Source of the DNA: Streptomyces canus
GTDB lineage: Bacteria > Actinomycetota > Actinomycetes > Streptomycetales > Streptomycetaceae
NCBI RefSeq assembly: GCF_030816965.1
Contig: NZ_JAUSYQ010000002.1
Coordinates: 3,753,001-3,817,000, forward strand
Reading direction: 5' to 3'
DNA length: 64,000 nucleotides
Shown here: in pieces, positions 1 to 7,938 of the stretch
Numbering within the stretch: the stretch's first letter is position 1
Layout of the letters: the number at the start of each line of letters is the position of its first letter
Notes under the pieces: generated by a model
Database searches by the model: none
Told to the model about the DNA's origin: nothing
Seen by the model: only the letters and a program-made list of their open reading frames with translations
Made by a program: the position numbers and the translations under genes

Positions 1-1
1 C

Positions 2-817
2 ATGGCCGGTGCGATCCAGTCGGAGATCGGGGGGCCGGGCGGGCGCGCGGGCGGTGAGCGGCTCGGGGTCGTCTGCAACACGGGGGGCTCTCCGGAGCGG
101 GAGCTGACGTATCTCACCCTGCTGCAGCGGCAGCGGGCGGCGGCGGTCGTCCTGACGGGCGGGGCGGTGGAGGACGCGCCGCACAAGGCCGCGATGTCCG
201 CCAAGCTGCGCAAGCTCGCGGACGCCGGCACGCGGATCGTGCTGTGCGGGCGGCCGCCGGCGCCGGAGACCGGGGCGTTCGCGCTGACCTTCGACAACCG
301 GGGCGGGGGCAAGGAACTCACCGAGCACCTCATCGGGCTCGGGCACCGGCGGCTCGGGTACATCGCGGGGCCGGAGGAGCGCACGACGACCCGGCACCGG
401 CTGGAGGGGCACCGGGCGGCGCTTGAGGCGCACGGGATCACCGAGGACCCGCGGTGGACCGTCCATGGCCGCTACGACCGGCGGTCCGGGTACGAGGCCA
501 CGCTGGAGCTGCTGCGGCGGGATCCGTCGTTGACGGCTGTCGTGGCCGCGAACGACTCCGTCGCGCTGGGCGCGTGCGCGGCCCTGCGGGACTCCGGGCT
601 GCGGATTCCGGACGACGTGTCGGTCGCCGGGTTCGACGACCTGCCGTTCAGCATCGACGCGGTGCCTGCCCTGACGACGGTGCGGTTGCCGCTGGCGGAG
701 GCGGGGGCCCGGGCGGGGCGGATCGCGATGGGACGGGAGGAGCCGCCGCCCGGGGGGATCGCGACGGTTCGGGGGGAGCTGATGGTCCGGGGGTCTTCTG
801 GGGTTCCTCGGGCTTGA
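2..817 (+). CDS. LacI/GalR-family transcriptional regulator, 5' truncated by the window edge
   Basis: Sugar-responsive DNA-binding repressor of which only the effector-binding core is visible (271 codons). The N-terminal LacI helix-turn-helix lies before the window, so the ATG at position 2 is probably internal. Typical core motifs follow in order: DNRGGGKELTEHLIGLGH (usual DN..GG..A..HLI..GH), RRLGYIAGP, RLEGHRAALEAHGI, AVVAANDSVALGACAALRDSG and VSVAGFDDLPFSIDAVPALTTVRLP. These are the standard segments of the two-lobed periplasmic-binding-protein fold in LacI repressors. The effector cannot be predicted, and the regulated genes are probably upstream of the window because the next gene downstream is convergent and unrelated. 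Confidence 0.88.
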   Translation: MAGAIQSEIGGPGGRAGGERLGVVCNTGGSPERELTYLTLLQRQRAAAVVLTGGAVEDAPHKAAMSAKLRKLADAGTRIVLCGRPPAPETGAFALTFDNRGGGKELTEHLIGLGHRRLGYIAGPEERTTTRHRLEGHRAALEAHGITEDPRWTVHGRYDRRSGYEATLELLRRDPSLTAVVAANDSVALGACAALRDSGLRIPDDVSVAGFDDLPFSIDAVPALTTVRLPLAEAGARAGRIAMGREEPPPGGIATVRGELMVRGSSGVPRA

Positions 818-863
818 GGGGACGCCCCCTGGGGGTGGCTGTACGGCGCCTTCGAGGGAGCCG

Positions 864-1451
864 TCAGCGCCCGCCCGCCTTCCTCGCCGCCTCCTCCACC
901 CGGTTCCGGTACCGCTCCCACCAATCCCCGTCCCCCGGCGCCATGTTGTCCCCCTCCGCCCTCTGCCCCACCGACCCGTCGACGAGTTCGCGTACGACGT
1001 CGGCGTGGCCGACGTGACGGTGGCTCTCGGCGATCATGTGGATCAGGATGCGGCGGAGGGTGAGCTCGGAGTGCGGGGGCCAGGGGACGCGGCCGAGGGT
1101 GTCCAGGGGAAGGGACTCGAGGGTCTCGTCCGCGTGGGCGCAGGCCCGGCGGTAGCCGTCGACGATCTGCTCGCGCGTCTCCTCGGGGGTCGCCCAGAGG
1201 TCGGCGTTCGGTTCGGCGGCGCCGGTGATCCACAGGGGCTGGGCCCCGGGGAGCGGCCGGCCGAAGGTTTCGCCGAAGTAGATCGCCTCGGCACCGGTGA
1301 GGTGCTTGACCAGTCCCAGGAGGTTGGTGCCGGTCGGGGTCAGGGGGCGGCGGACGTCGTACTCGGAGAGGCCGTCGAGCTTCAGGAGCAGGGAGTCGCG
1401 GGCGTCCTGGAGGTAGAGGCGAAGGTCGGTGCCGGTGTCTGTTGCGGTCAT
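864..1451 (-). CDS. DinB-family (DUF664-like) protein
   Basis: A 195-residue protein of the DinB/DUF664 four-helix-bundle superfamily, which includes metal-dependent thiol transferases and many uncharacterised members. Conserved histidines sit in LVKHLTGAEAIYFGETFG and in HMIAESHRHVGHADVVREL, which fits a three-histidine metal site; WWERYRNRVEEAARK closes the protein. I place the start at the ATG at 1451 (MTATDTG); an in-frame ATG at 1508 adds 19 basic residues without family similarity. The substrate is unknown. It is tail-to-tail with the LacI-type gene and followed on the same strand by a methyltransferase, but not tightly coupled to it. Confidence 0.82.
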   Translation of the reverse strand: MTATDTGTDLRLYLQDARDSLLLKLDGLSEYDVRRPLTPTGTNLLGLVKHLTGAEAIYFGETFGRPLPGAQPLWITGAAEPNADLWATPEETREQIVDGYRRACAHADETLESLPLDTLGRVPWPPHSELTLRRILIHMIAESHRHVGHADVVRELVDGSVGQRAEGDNMAPGDGDWWERYRNRVEEAARKAGGR

Positions 1452-1518
1452 CGAGTCAGTCTGTCGTCGGCGCGATCTTTGTCCACCTAGATTCCGTGGG
1501 GGCTTCACCGCCTGATGG

Positions 1519-2190
1519 TCAGTGGCGGGCCTTCACCGCCGCGAATCCGAACAGGTTGGGGATCCCGCCCGACCCGGTCTCGGTGGTCAGCTCCAGGCGC
1601 AGGCCCGCCGCGAGCGTGGCGTTGAGCAGGTCGGCCAGCGGGATGTGCCAGGCGCCGACGCGGGCGCGCACCCCGGCCGGGTTCCATGAGTCGAGGGTGC
1701 GGGTGCGGTCGGCGTACCGCTCGTCCAGCACGATCCTCGTCCCGTCGCTCCAGTCGGCGAACGCGCCGATGAAGCAGGGATGGACGCCGAGGTGCACGAA
1801 CCGGCCGCCGGGGGTCAGTACGCGGGCGATCTCCCTCAGGACTGCGGCGTAGTCGGGGACGTCCGTGCTCGCCAGGACGCACATCGCGGCGGGGACCGAA
1901 GCGTCGGCCAGCGGGAGGGCCGTCGCGTCGCCGACCACCACCGGCAACCGGTGGCCCGCGTGCCGGAGTTGGCCGCGTGAGAGGTCGACGCCGACCGGTG
2001 TCCAGCCGAGTGCCGCCGCCGGGGCCGCGTGCGCGCCGGTGCCGCAGCAGACGTCCAGGCAGATTCCCTCGCCCGGACCCAGCAGGTGCCCGAGCGTGGT
2101 GTGCACCCTGTCGATGAAGTCCCCGGCGGAGGACGGCGACATGTAGTCGTTGTACCAGTCCGCGTGGTCGTCGTACGTCGCTGTCGTCAT
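1519..2190 (-). CDS. Class I SAM-dependent methyltransferase
   Basis: A 223-residue Rossmann-fold methyltransferase. Motif I is ICLDVCCGTGAHA (residues about 43-55), the acidic ribose contact is GVDLSRGQL, and the post-I segment is VVGDATALPLADASVPAAMCVL. The motif RVLTPGGRFVHLGVHP follows, as in UbiE/Methyltransf_11 enzymes acting on small molecules. No substrate-specific domain is present, so the acceptor is not predictable. It is divergent from the DUF4253 gene across a 91-bp gap. Confidence 0.85.
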   Translation of the reverse strand: MTTATYDDHADWYNDYMSPSSAGDFIDRVHTTLGHLLGPGEGICLDVCCGTGAHAAPAAALGWTPVGVDLSRGQLRHAGHRLPVVVGDATALPLADASVPAAMCVLASTDVPDYAAVLREIARVLTPGGRFVHLGVHPCFIGAFADWSDGTRIVLDERYADRTRTLDSWNPAGVRARVGAWHIPLADLLNATLAAGLRLELTTETGSGGIPNLFGFAAVKARH

Positions 2191-2281
2191 GCCTGGATGC
2201 TAGGCACCGCTCCCGTGCCACGGCCTGCCGTTCGCTCACGGCTCACGGCTCGTTGTCAGTGGCCGCTTCTATCGTCCTGGC

Positions 2282-3064
2282 ATGGTCTTTTCGCTGCCCG
2301 ACGGGCTGCCTTCGGGGCGGTTCGAGCAACGGGGGCCGTCGGAGGTTTGGTTCTCCGACGGACTGCCGGACGATGCCGAGGAGTTGTGGGCGGATCTGCT
2401 GAGGCAGGCTGCCGTCACCGGGCTGTACCCGCACCTGTGTTGGCCCAAAGACCCTCCGCGGCCCGCGGATCCGGCCGCCGCCGACGCCGTACGGCTCGAC
2501 GAGGTCCTCGCGGCCGACTTCGCCGAGTACCGGCGCAAGCGGCTGCCGTTCTGGTCCGACCCCGGCCCCTCTGAACTGCCGGAGGACGTCGAGCCCTGGC
2601 CACACGGTCCGGGGCCGCCGTTCGAGAGATGGCCGGGGCTCGCGCCCGCCGGCCCGGGCGGCGGCGACGGGCCGGGAGCAGAGGAGGCGGCGGCCCGTGC
2701 GGTCGCCGATCTCCTGTACACCGAGCCGTTCGCGGCGTCCTTCGTGCTCGCCCTCGTCCCGGCCCGGCGCTCCGCCGATGTCCCCGCGGTGATGGGCTGG
2801 TCCCACGGTGGCCCGTTGCCGCTGCTGGGCGCCCTGTTGCGGAGCTGGGAGGACCGATTCGGGGCCCGGGTGGTGGCCGCGTACGGCGGTGAGCTGCATG
2901 TCTCCGTCGCCCGGCCGCCCCTCGACCAGGCGGACGCCGAGCGGCTCGCGCTCGAGCATGTGCTGTCCACCGCGGACAACATCGTGGACGACCCGCCGAC
3001 GCCCTTCCCGGAGTACGCGCACGAACTGGTCGGGCGGACGGAGTGGCGGTTCTGGTGGGACTGA
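2282..3064 (+). CDS. DUF4253-domain protein
   Basis: A 260-residue cytoplasmic protein with no signal peptide or membrane segment. The C-terminal half (about residues 150-260) has the look of DUF4253: VMGWSHGGPLPLLGALLRSWEDRFGARVV, then LHVSVARPP, AEHVLSTADNIV-like text, and the terminal WRFWWD. Such proteins are common in actinomycetes and have no established function; some lie near toxin-immunity loci, which is only suggestive here because a YefM/YoeB pair follows. The ATG at 2282 is the first start in frame. Confidence 0.75.
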   Translation: MVFSLPDGLPSGRFEQRGPSEVWFSDGLPDDAEELWADLLRQAAVTGLYPHLCWPKDPPRPADPAAADAVRLDEVLAADFAEYRRKRLPFWSDPGPSELPEDVEPWPHGPGPPFERWPGLAPAGPGGGDGPGAEEAAARAVADLLYTEPFAASFVLALVPARRSADVPAVMGWSHGGPLPLLGALLRSWEDRFGARVVAAYGGELHVSVARPPLDQADAERLALEHVLSTADNIVDDPPTPFPEYAHELVGRTEWRFWWD

Positions 3065-3114
3065 GGCGGGTGCGGCAGGGCTGCTCCGGATCCGATGGAC
3101 CCGCCTGGCCACTG

Positions 3115-3375
3115 TCAGCTGTAGTGGTAGCGGGCTTTGATGACCACGACGGCCTTCTCTTCGACTGCGTACACCAGGCGGTGTTCGTCATTGATCCGGC
3201 GGGACCAGAACCCCGACAGGTCACCCTTCAACGGTTCCGGCTTTCCGATTCCGGCGAAGGGATCGCGTCGGCAGTCATCGATCACCTTCGCCAGACGGCG
3301 GCACATCTTCGGATCGGTCGTCGCCCAGTACACGAAGTCGTCCCATCCGTAGGACGTGAAACGGATGTCCCTCAC
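3115..3375 (-). CDS. yoeB: YoeB-family toxin (Txe/YoeB mRNA interferase)
   Basis: An 86-residue ribosome-dependent endoribonuclease toxin of the RelE/YoeB superfamily. Family landmarks are WDDFVYW near the N terminus, GKPEPLKGDLSGFWSRRINDEHRLVY in the middle and the terminal ARYHYS. Residues expected for catalysis are present: Glu47 (KPEPLK), Arg66 (EHRLVY) and His84-Tyr85 (RYHY). The start is GTG at 3375, and the GTGA overlap with the antitoxin stop indicates translational coupling with antitoxin first. The antitoxin is expected to neutralise it and to co-repress the operon. Confidence 0.93.
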   Translation of the reverse strand: MRDIRFTSYGWDDFVYWATTDPKMCRRLAKVIDDCRRDPFAGIGKPEPLKGDLSGFWSRRINDEHRLVYAVEEKAVVVIKARYHYS

Positions 3376-3647
3376 GTCTCACCGTCCACCGCGCCGTACA
3401 GCTCGTCCATGGTCTTGTGGACCGTTTCCGTTCCCGCCTGGTAGTCCGCGATCGCCTTCATCAAGCGGGCGGCATTGGCCGGGGAGCGCAGGAGATACAC
3501 CGTTTCCTGCCATGAACGGTAGTCGTCGGCGGACATCAGCACCGCATCACCGGACCGGGAGGTGATCTCGACGACGGTGTGGTCGTTGTTGACCCGCTCG
3601 ATGAGGGGGAACAGGGTCTTCCTTGCCTCACTGGCGCTTATCGACAT
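3372..3647 (-). CDS. yefM: YefM/Phd-family antitoxin
   Basis: A 91-residue antitoxin and autorepressor paired with YoeB. The N-terminal DNA-binding part reads MSISASEARKTLFPLIERVN, followed by VVEITSRSGDAVLMSADDYRSWQETVYLL, the Phd/YefM core. The acidic C-terminal tail (about 55-91) would wrap the toxin. I chose the ATG at 3647 because the YefM family begins at this point; an upstream in-frame start at 3692 would run through the operator repeats. Its stop overlaps the toxin GTG by four bases. Confidence 0.92.
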   Translation of the reverse strand: MSISASEARKTLFPLIERVNNDHTVVEITSRSGDAVLMSADDYRSWQETVYLLRSPANAARLMKAIADYQAGTETVHKTMDELYGAVDGET

Positions 3648-3668
3648 GCCGAACACCATCCTCTCGTA

Positions 3669-3718
3669 AGTGGTACAGGAATAACGTACCACTGTCGGTA
3701 CGAGTTTTCGGTACCACC
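3669..3718. promoter_or_regulatory. Operator-like repeats of the yefM-yoeB operon
   Basis: A perfect inverted repeat AGTGGTAC (3669-3676) with GTACCACT (3686-3693), followed by further GGTAC elements at 3697-3701 and 3710-3714, the latter extending to GGTACCACC. They lie 22-70 bp upstream of the antitoxin start. YefM-YoeB complexes are known to bind paired palindromes in their own promoter, so autoregulation is the natural reading; binding here is inferred. Confidence 0.7.
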
Positions 3719-3791
3719 CTTGATGACTGCGCAGGTGCCGCCGTTACGCCCACCACCGAGGGGTAGCCGCGGTGGGCGCGGACGTTCTACG

Positions 3792-3821
3792 CTCAGTCCA
3801 TCGATATCTCTGACTGAGTCA
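3792..3821. promoter_or_regulatory. Inverted repeat upstream of the MarR-GNAT gene
   Basis: CTCAGTC (3792-3798) and GACTGAG (3812-3818) form a 7-bp inverted repeat with a 13-bp spacer, and TGACTGAGTCA (3811-3821) is itself a palindrome around a central G. It ends 22 bp before the ATG of a MarR-type regulator, a usual place for an autoregulatory MarR operator. The assignment is inference from position and symmetry. Confidence 0.45.
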
Positions 3822-3843
3822 AGTATCCGGGGGTCGACCGATC

Positions 3844-4776
3844 ATGACCGTCCAGGACATCCGCGCCTTCAACCGCTTCTACACGAACGTCATCGGCGCC
3901 CTCGACTACAGCCGCCAGCTCTACGCCCCCTACACCCTCACCGAGTCCCGTGTCCTGTACGAGCTCGCGCACTCGCCGCGCACCGACGCGGCAGACCTGC
4001 GCACCGAACTCTCGCTGGACGCGGGGTACCTGAGCCGGATCCTGAACAAGTTCGAGCAGGACGGACTGATCGAGCGCACGGCCTCGGCCCGTGATCCGCG
4101 CCGGCGCCGGGTCACGCTCACCTCGCGCGGCCGGGAGACCGCCGCGCTGCTCGCCGAGCGCGCCGACGAATCCGTGGGCGCGCTTCTCGCGACCGTCCCC
4201 TCCGCCGACCGGCCCCGGCTCTCCGAGGCGATGCGGACCGTCCGTACGCTCCTGTCCGACGGCCGCCCTCCCCGCCGCGAGGACGTCCTGCTGCGCGAGC
4301 CGGGCCCCGGCGACCTCGGCTGGATCGTGGCCCGGAACGCGGCCCTCTACGCCGCCGAGTACGGCTTCAACGCCGACTACGAGGGACTGGTCGCCAGGAT
4401 CGTCGCCGACTTCGCGGAGGACCACGATCCGCATCTCGAGCGGGTGTGGATCGCCGAGCTGGACGGGCGGCCGGTGGGGTGCGTCATGTGCGTACGGGAC
4501 GAGGCGCCCGCCACGGCCCGGCTACGGCTGCTCCTCGTCGAGCCCGACGCGCGGGGACTCGGCATCGGGGACCGGCTGGTGTCGGCCGTCGTCGACTTCG
4601 CACGCGGTGTCGGCTACCGCGACCTGGTCCTGTGGACCAACGACGTCCTCGCCGCCGCCCGGCGCATCTACCAGCGCCACGGATTCGTCCTGGCCGCCGA
4701 GAAACCCCACCGCTCCTTCGGCAGGGACCTGAACGGGCAGGACTGGAGGCTGGACCTGACCGGGACGGGTGAGTGA
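3844..4776 (+). CDS. MarR-type regulator fused to a GNAT acetyltransferase
   Basis: A 310-residue two-domain protein. Residues about 1-145 form a MarR winged helix (LTESRVLYELAHSP, LRTELSLDAGYLSRILNKFEQ, and the wing RDPRRRRVTLTSRGRE). Residues about 150-305 form a GNAT acetyltransferase with the acetyl-CoA loop VEPDARGLGIGDRLV and the late motif ARRIYQRHGFVLAAEK. This fusion is a recurrent actinobacterial architecture. The acetyl acceptor and DNA target are unknown; the palindromes just upstream make self-regulation likely. It is monocistronic, with a repeat-rich 268-bp gap after it. Confidence 0.9.
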   Translation: MTVQDIRAFNRFYTNVIGALDYSRQLYAPYTLTESRVLYELAHSPRTDAADLRTELSLDAGYLSRILNKFEQDGLIERTASARDPRRRRVTLTSRGRETAALLAERADESVGALLATVPSADRPRLSEAMRTVRTLLSDGRPPRREDVLLREPGPGDLGWIVARNAALYAAEYGFNADYEGLVARIVADFAEDHDPHLERVWIAELDGRPVGCVMCVRDEAPATARLRLLLVEPDARGLGIGDRLVSAVVDFARGVGYRDLVLWTNDVLAAARRIYQRHGFVLAAEKPHRSFGRDLNGQDWRLDLTGTGE

Positions 4777-4793
4777 GGTGGGGCCGGGCCTGT

Positions 4794-4853
4794 GAGCGGC
4801 TCGGCCGGTCAACCGGAGAGCGGCTCGGCCGGTCAACCGGAGAGCCGCTCGGT
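4794..4853. repeat. 24-bp direct tandem repeat, two perfect copies and a decayed third
   Basis: The unit starts GAGCGGCTCGGCCGG and ends TCAACCGGA; perfect copies occupy 4794-4817 and 4818-4841, and a third diverging copy starts at 4842. It lies directly after the MarR-GNAT stop codon. The units carry internal GGCCGG symmetry and could fold. The role is unknown. Confidence 0.75.
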
Positions 4854-4955
4854 CGGCCGGCCCGTGAGTGGCTGAGCCACTCGCCCAAGGCGTGGCCGAG
4901 CCAGTCGACGAGTGCAGAGCCCAGCGGCCGATCCACCCAGCTGCCCATCCGCCCA

Positions 4956-4984
4956 GTGGCTGAGCCACCCATTGGCTCAGCCAC
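4956..4984. terminator. Perfect 12-bp hairpin, possible terminator
   Basis: GTGGCTGAGCCA (4956-4967) and TGGCTCAGCCAC (4973-4984) form a perfect 12-bp stem with a 5-nt loop. A related GTGGCTGAGCCAC copy occurs at about 4866-4878. There is no U-tract, which is common for Streptomyces terminators. It could equally be a repeat-derived structure, since the intergenic region is built from variants of this motif. Confidence 0.45.
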
Positions 4985-5044
4985 GCACCCGCGCCACCGG
5001 CCCGGACTGGACCTCACCGACTCGACCGGGTGAGAGTAGGGCGC

Positions 5045-5845
5045 ATGAAACTGGCGTTCTCCACCCTCGGTGTCCCCGGCCTCCCCCTCACCGACGTGCT
5101 ACGGCTCGCGACCACGCACGGCTATCACGGAGTAGAACTGCGCGCGCATCCGGAGGAGCCGGTGCACCCCGGTATCGGGCTCGCCGAACGGGCCGACGCG
5201 GTCGCCGAGTTCAAGGCGGCGGGCGTGGAGGTCCTCGGTCTCGCCGGGTACGCGCGCGTGGCCGCCCCCGGCGACGACGAACCCGTCGTGGAGGAGATCC
5301 ACCGTCTCCTGGACCTCGCCCGCGACCTCGGCGCCGGCTTCGTGCGCGTCTTCCCCGGCGCCGCCTCCGACCAGTCCCGCGAGGAGGCCGACGCCACGGC
5401 CGCCCGGCGGCTCGGCACGGCCGCGGAGTACGCCGGCGACCTCGACGTACGCATCCTCCTCGAAACGCATGACTCGCACCGCACCGGCGCCGACGCGATC
5501 CGCGTCCTCGGCCGGGTCGGCCACCGTCAGGTCGGCTCGCTCTGGGACGTCATGCACACCTGGCTCGGCGGCGAACAGCCCTCCGAGACCTACGCGGCCC
5601 TCGCGCCGCACCTCGGATACGTCCAGGTCAAGGACATCGCGTCGGCCGACGACACCACTCCGGTCGCGCTCGGCTCCGGGGTCCTGCCGCTCGCGGAGTG
5701 CGTGGAGGTCCTCTCCCGGCACGGCTGGGACGGCTGGCTGTGCTGGGAGTACGAGAAGCGGTGGTACGAGGCGGCCGCGCCGCTGGAGGAGCTGCTCGGG
5801 GCGGGCCGCGAGCACCTGGCGCGACTGCTGAACGACTCGGCTTAA
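5045..5845 (+). CDS. Sugar phosphate isomerase/epimerase-like TIM-barrel protein
   Basis: A 266-residue protein of the xylose-isomerase-like AP_endonuc_2 superfamily. Sequence marks are GYHGVELRAHPEEPVHPGIG, the metal-ligand strand ILLETHDSHRTG, VGSLWDVMHTWLGGE, YVQVKDI and GWLCWEYEKRWYE, which supply the Glu/Asp/His ligands of a divalent-metal site. The start is the ATG at 5045 preceded by AGAGTAGGG; the 15-bp longer frame has no better signal. Likely reaction: isomerisation or epimerisation of a sugar or inositol derivative. No sugar-pathway neighbours exist here to narrow it. Confidence 0.82.
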   Translation: MKLAFSTLGVPGLPLTDVLRLATTHGYHGVELRAHPEEPVHPGIGLAERADAVAEFKAAGVEVLGLAGYARVAAPGDDEPVVEEIHRLLDLARDLGAGFVRVFPGAASDQSREEADATAARRLGTAAEYAGDLDVRILLETHDSHRTGADAIRVLGRVGHRQVGSLWDVMHTWLGGEQPSETYAALAPHLGYVQVKDIASADDTTPVALGSGVLPLAECVEVLSRHGWDGWLCWEYEKRWYEAAAPLEELLGAGREHLARLLNDSA

Positions 5846-6089
5846 GCGGCATCGAGCGGTCAGGCGATCCAGCGGCCAGGTCGGGCTGGGCATCGGCGGT
5901 CGGGCCAACCGCCTGGTCAGGGCGGCGGCGGCCGCCCGGTCGCCGGCCTCGCCGGCCGTCACGCCACCGAGGACCACGCGGCCACGGCCTGGTCCTCGGC
6001 TACGGCAAGCAATATTCGGTGGCCGGGGCGGGGGCGGCCGGTTACCGTCCCGGGGTGCATCAGCCCGCCCCTGTCCCGGTCCCCCTGTC

Positions 6090-7325
6090 ATGAGCCTCAG
6101 CCGTACGTTCCTCGATGTACGGCCCCTGCGCGCCTCCCCGGTCTTCCGGCGGCTGCTGTTCGGGCGCACGGTGTCCACGCTCGGCACCTTCATGACCATG
6201 GTCACCGTCATGTACCAGGTCTGGGACATGACCCACAGCACGATCTGGAGCGGCGCGGTCGGTGTCGCGCAGGCGGTGCCGATGGTCGGGGTCAGCCTGT
6301 TCGCGGGCGCCTGGGTCGACCGGGCCGACCGGCGCCGGGTCTACCTCACGGGCACCGTCGGCTCGGCTGTCTGCTCCCTGCTGCTGGCCGTGCAGGGCTT
6401 CGCGGGGCACGCGCCGGTGGCCGTCGTCCTGCTGCTGGTCGCAGCCCAGACCTCCTTCGCCGCGCTCGGCGCGCCCGCCGCCGGCGTGTTCGTGCCGCGC
6501 CTGCTGCCCCGGGAGCAGGTGGCCGCCGGTCTCGCGCTCCAGCAGGTCACCGGCCAGGCGATGATGCTCGTCGGCCCGGCCGTCGCCGGGGTCGTACTCG
6601 GCTGGTGGGGCATCGGCGTCTGCTACCTCCTGGACACCCTGAGCTTCTCGATGTCCTTCTACGGCGCCTACGGTCTGCCCGCGCTGCCGCCCGAGGGCGA
6701 GAAGTCCCGCCCCGGTCTGCACGGTGTCCTGGACGGGCTGCGCTTTCTGACCGGCCACCGGGTGGTGCGCGGCGCGCTGCTGACCGACCTGGCCGCCACC
6801 GTCCTGTCCATGCCGGTGAGCCTGTTTCCGCTGGTCAACGAGGAGCGCTTCGGCGGCGACCCGCGCACGCTCGGCCTGTTCCTGTCCGCGCTCGCCGTGG
6901 GCGGTGTCGCCGCGACGGTCTTCTCAGGCCCGGTCACCCGCCTGGCCCGGCCCGGCCCGGTGATGCTGTGCGCGTCGGCGACCTGGGGCGCGGCCCTCGC
7001 GCTGTTCGGCCTGACCACCAGCGCCTGGGCCGGCCTCGGCATCCTGGCGCTGGCCGGCGCGGCGGACGCCCTCGCCGTCCTGTCCCGCACGACCATCGTC
7101 CAGACCCGCACCCCCGACGCCCTGCTCGGCCGGGTCACGGCCGCCGAGACGATCGTCGGCCAGGCGGGCCCGCACCTCGGCAACCTGCGCGGCGGCCTCC
7201 TCGCGGGCTGGAGCTCGGGCGTGACGGCGCTGATCACGGGCGGCCTCATGTGTGTGGCGGCGGTGGGGTACGTCGGGGCGAGCACACCGGAGTTGCGGGC
7301 GGTTCCGGCTACGGACGAGGCGTGA
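6090..7325 (+). CDS. MFS transporter (EntS/MFS_3-like)
   Basis: A 411-residue major facilitator with about 12 hydrophobic segments. The N-terminal region FRRLLFGRTVSTLGTFMTMV and the loop AGAWVDRADRRRVYL (the MFS motif A position between helices 2 and 3) resemble the MFS_3 subgroup that includes the enterobactin exporter EntS and macrolide exporters. Such carriers act as proton-driven exporters in the cytoplasmic membrane; the substrate is unknown. The last 17 bp overlap the convergent hydrolase gene. Confidence 0.87.
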   Translation: MSLSRTFLDVRPLRASPVFRRLLFGRTVSTLGTFMTMVTVMYQVWDMTHSTIWSGAVGVAQAVPMVGVSLFAGAWVDRADRRRVYLTGTVGSAVCSLLLAVQGFAGHAPVAVVLLLVAAQTSFAALGAPAAGVFVPRLLPREQVAAGLALQQVTGQAMMLVGPAVAGVVLGWWGIGVCYLLDTLSFSMSFYGAYGLPALPPEGEKSRPGLHGVLDGLRFLTGHRVVRGALLTDLAATVLSMPVSLFPLVNEERFGGDPRTLGLFLSALAVGGVAATVFSGPVTRLARPGPVMLCASATWGAALALFGLTTSAWAGLGILALAGAADALAVLSRTTIVQTRTPDALLGRVTAAETIVGQAGPHLGNLRGGLLAGWSSGVTALITGGLMCVAAVGYVGASTPELRAVPATDEA

Positions 7326-7887
7326 TCGCCGCATCCGGGTCCAGACACCAGTCCAGTACGGCGGGCCAGGAGCCGTAGCCGGCGTCCAGGTCGAGGTGGG
7401 CGGCGCCGGGGAGGATGTCGGCGGGGATGCCGAGCGGTTCGCCGAAGGTCTCGCGGGCTCCCTCGGGACAGTACGGGTCGTCGTCGCCGGCGACCAGGCG
7501 GGTGGGCCCGGGGAGGGTGAACTCCAGGGCGGGCGCGGCGAATTCGGCGACCTCGGGGTGGTGTTCGAGGACGGAGGCGGAGGGCGGGGCGACGAGCAGC
7601 ACGCGGTCGGCGGAGCCGTGCTGCACGAGCCCGCGCGAGACGGCGTGCAGCCACAGCAGGGCGGAGGCGCTGTGGGCGATGACGATGCGCTCTCCGGTGG
7701 CGGGCAGCCGGCCGAGATGCCGGGCGAGTTCGGTGAGCCAGGTGTCGAGGTCGGGGTCGTCGGGGTCGGGGAGCTGGGGGTAGGTGACGTGGTGGCCGAG
7801 GTCGGTGAGGCGGTCGGCGAGCCAGTGCTGCCAGTGGTTGTCGGGCCGGTGGTTCTGCCAGCCGTGGAGGATGAGGTAGGCGGTCAT
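7309..7887 (-). CDS. RBBP9/YdeN-family alpha/beta hydrolase
   Basis: A 192-residue serine hydrolase of the RBBP9/YdeN type. It begins TAYLILHGWQNHRPDNHWQHWL, a family signature, and has the nucleophile elbow VIAHSASALLWL, the acid region LVAGDDDPYCP and the catalytic histidine segment GAAHLDLDAGYGSWP. The start is the ATG at 7887; the much longer same-strand frame upstream is antisense to the LysR gene and is not coding. Substrate unknown. It is divergent from the LysR gene by 51 bp, so that regulator may control it. Confidence 0.9.
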   Translation of the reverse strand: MTAYLILHGWQNHRPDNHWQHWLADRLTDLGHHVTYPQLPDPDDPDLDTWLTELARHLGRLPATGERIVIAHSASALLWLHAVSRGLVQHGSADRVLLVAPPSASVLEHHPEVAEFAAPALEFTLPGPTRLVAGDDDPYCPEGARETFGEPLGIPADILPGAAHLDLDAGYGSWPAVLDWCLDPDAAITPRP

Positions 7888-7938
7888 GGCGTCGATGGTT
7901 TCCGATCGCCGATGCGCAGGTCCAGTTAATCTTTCACC

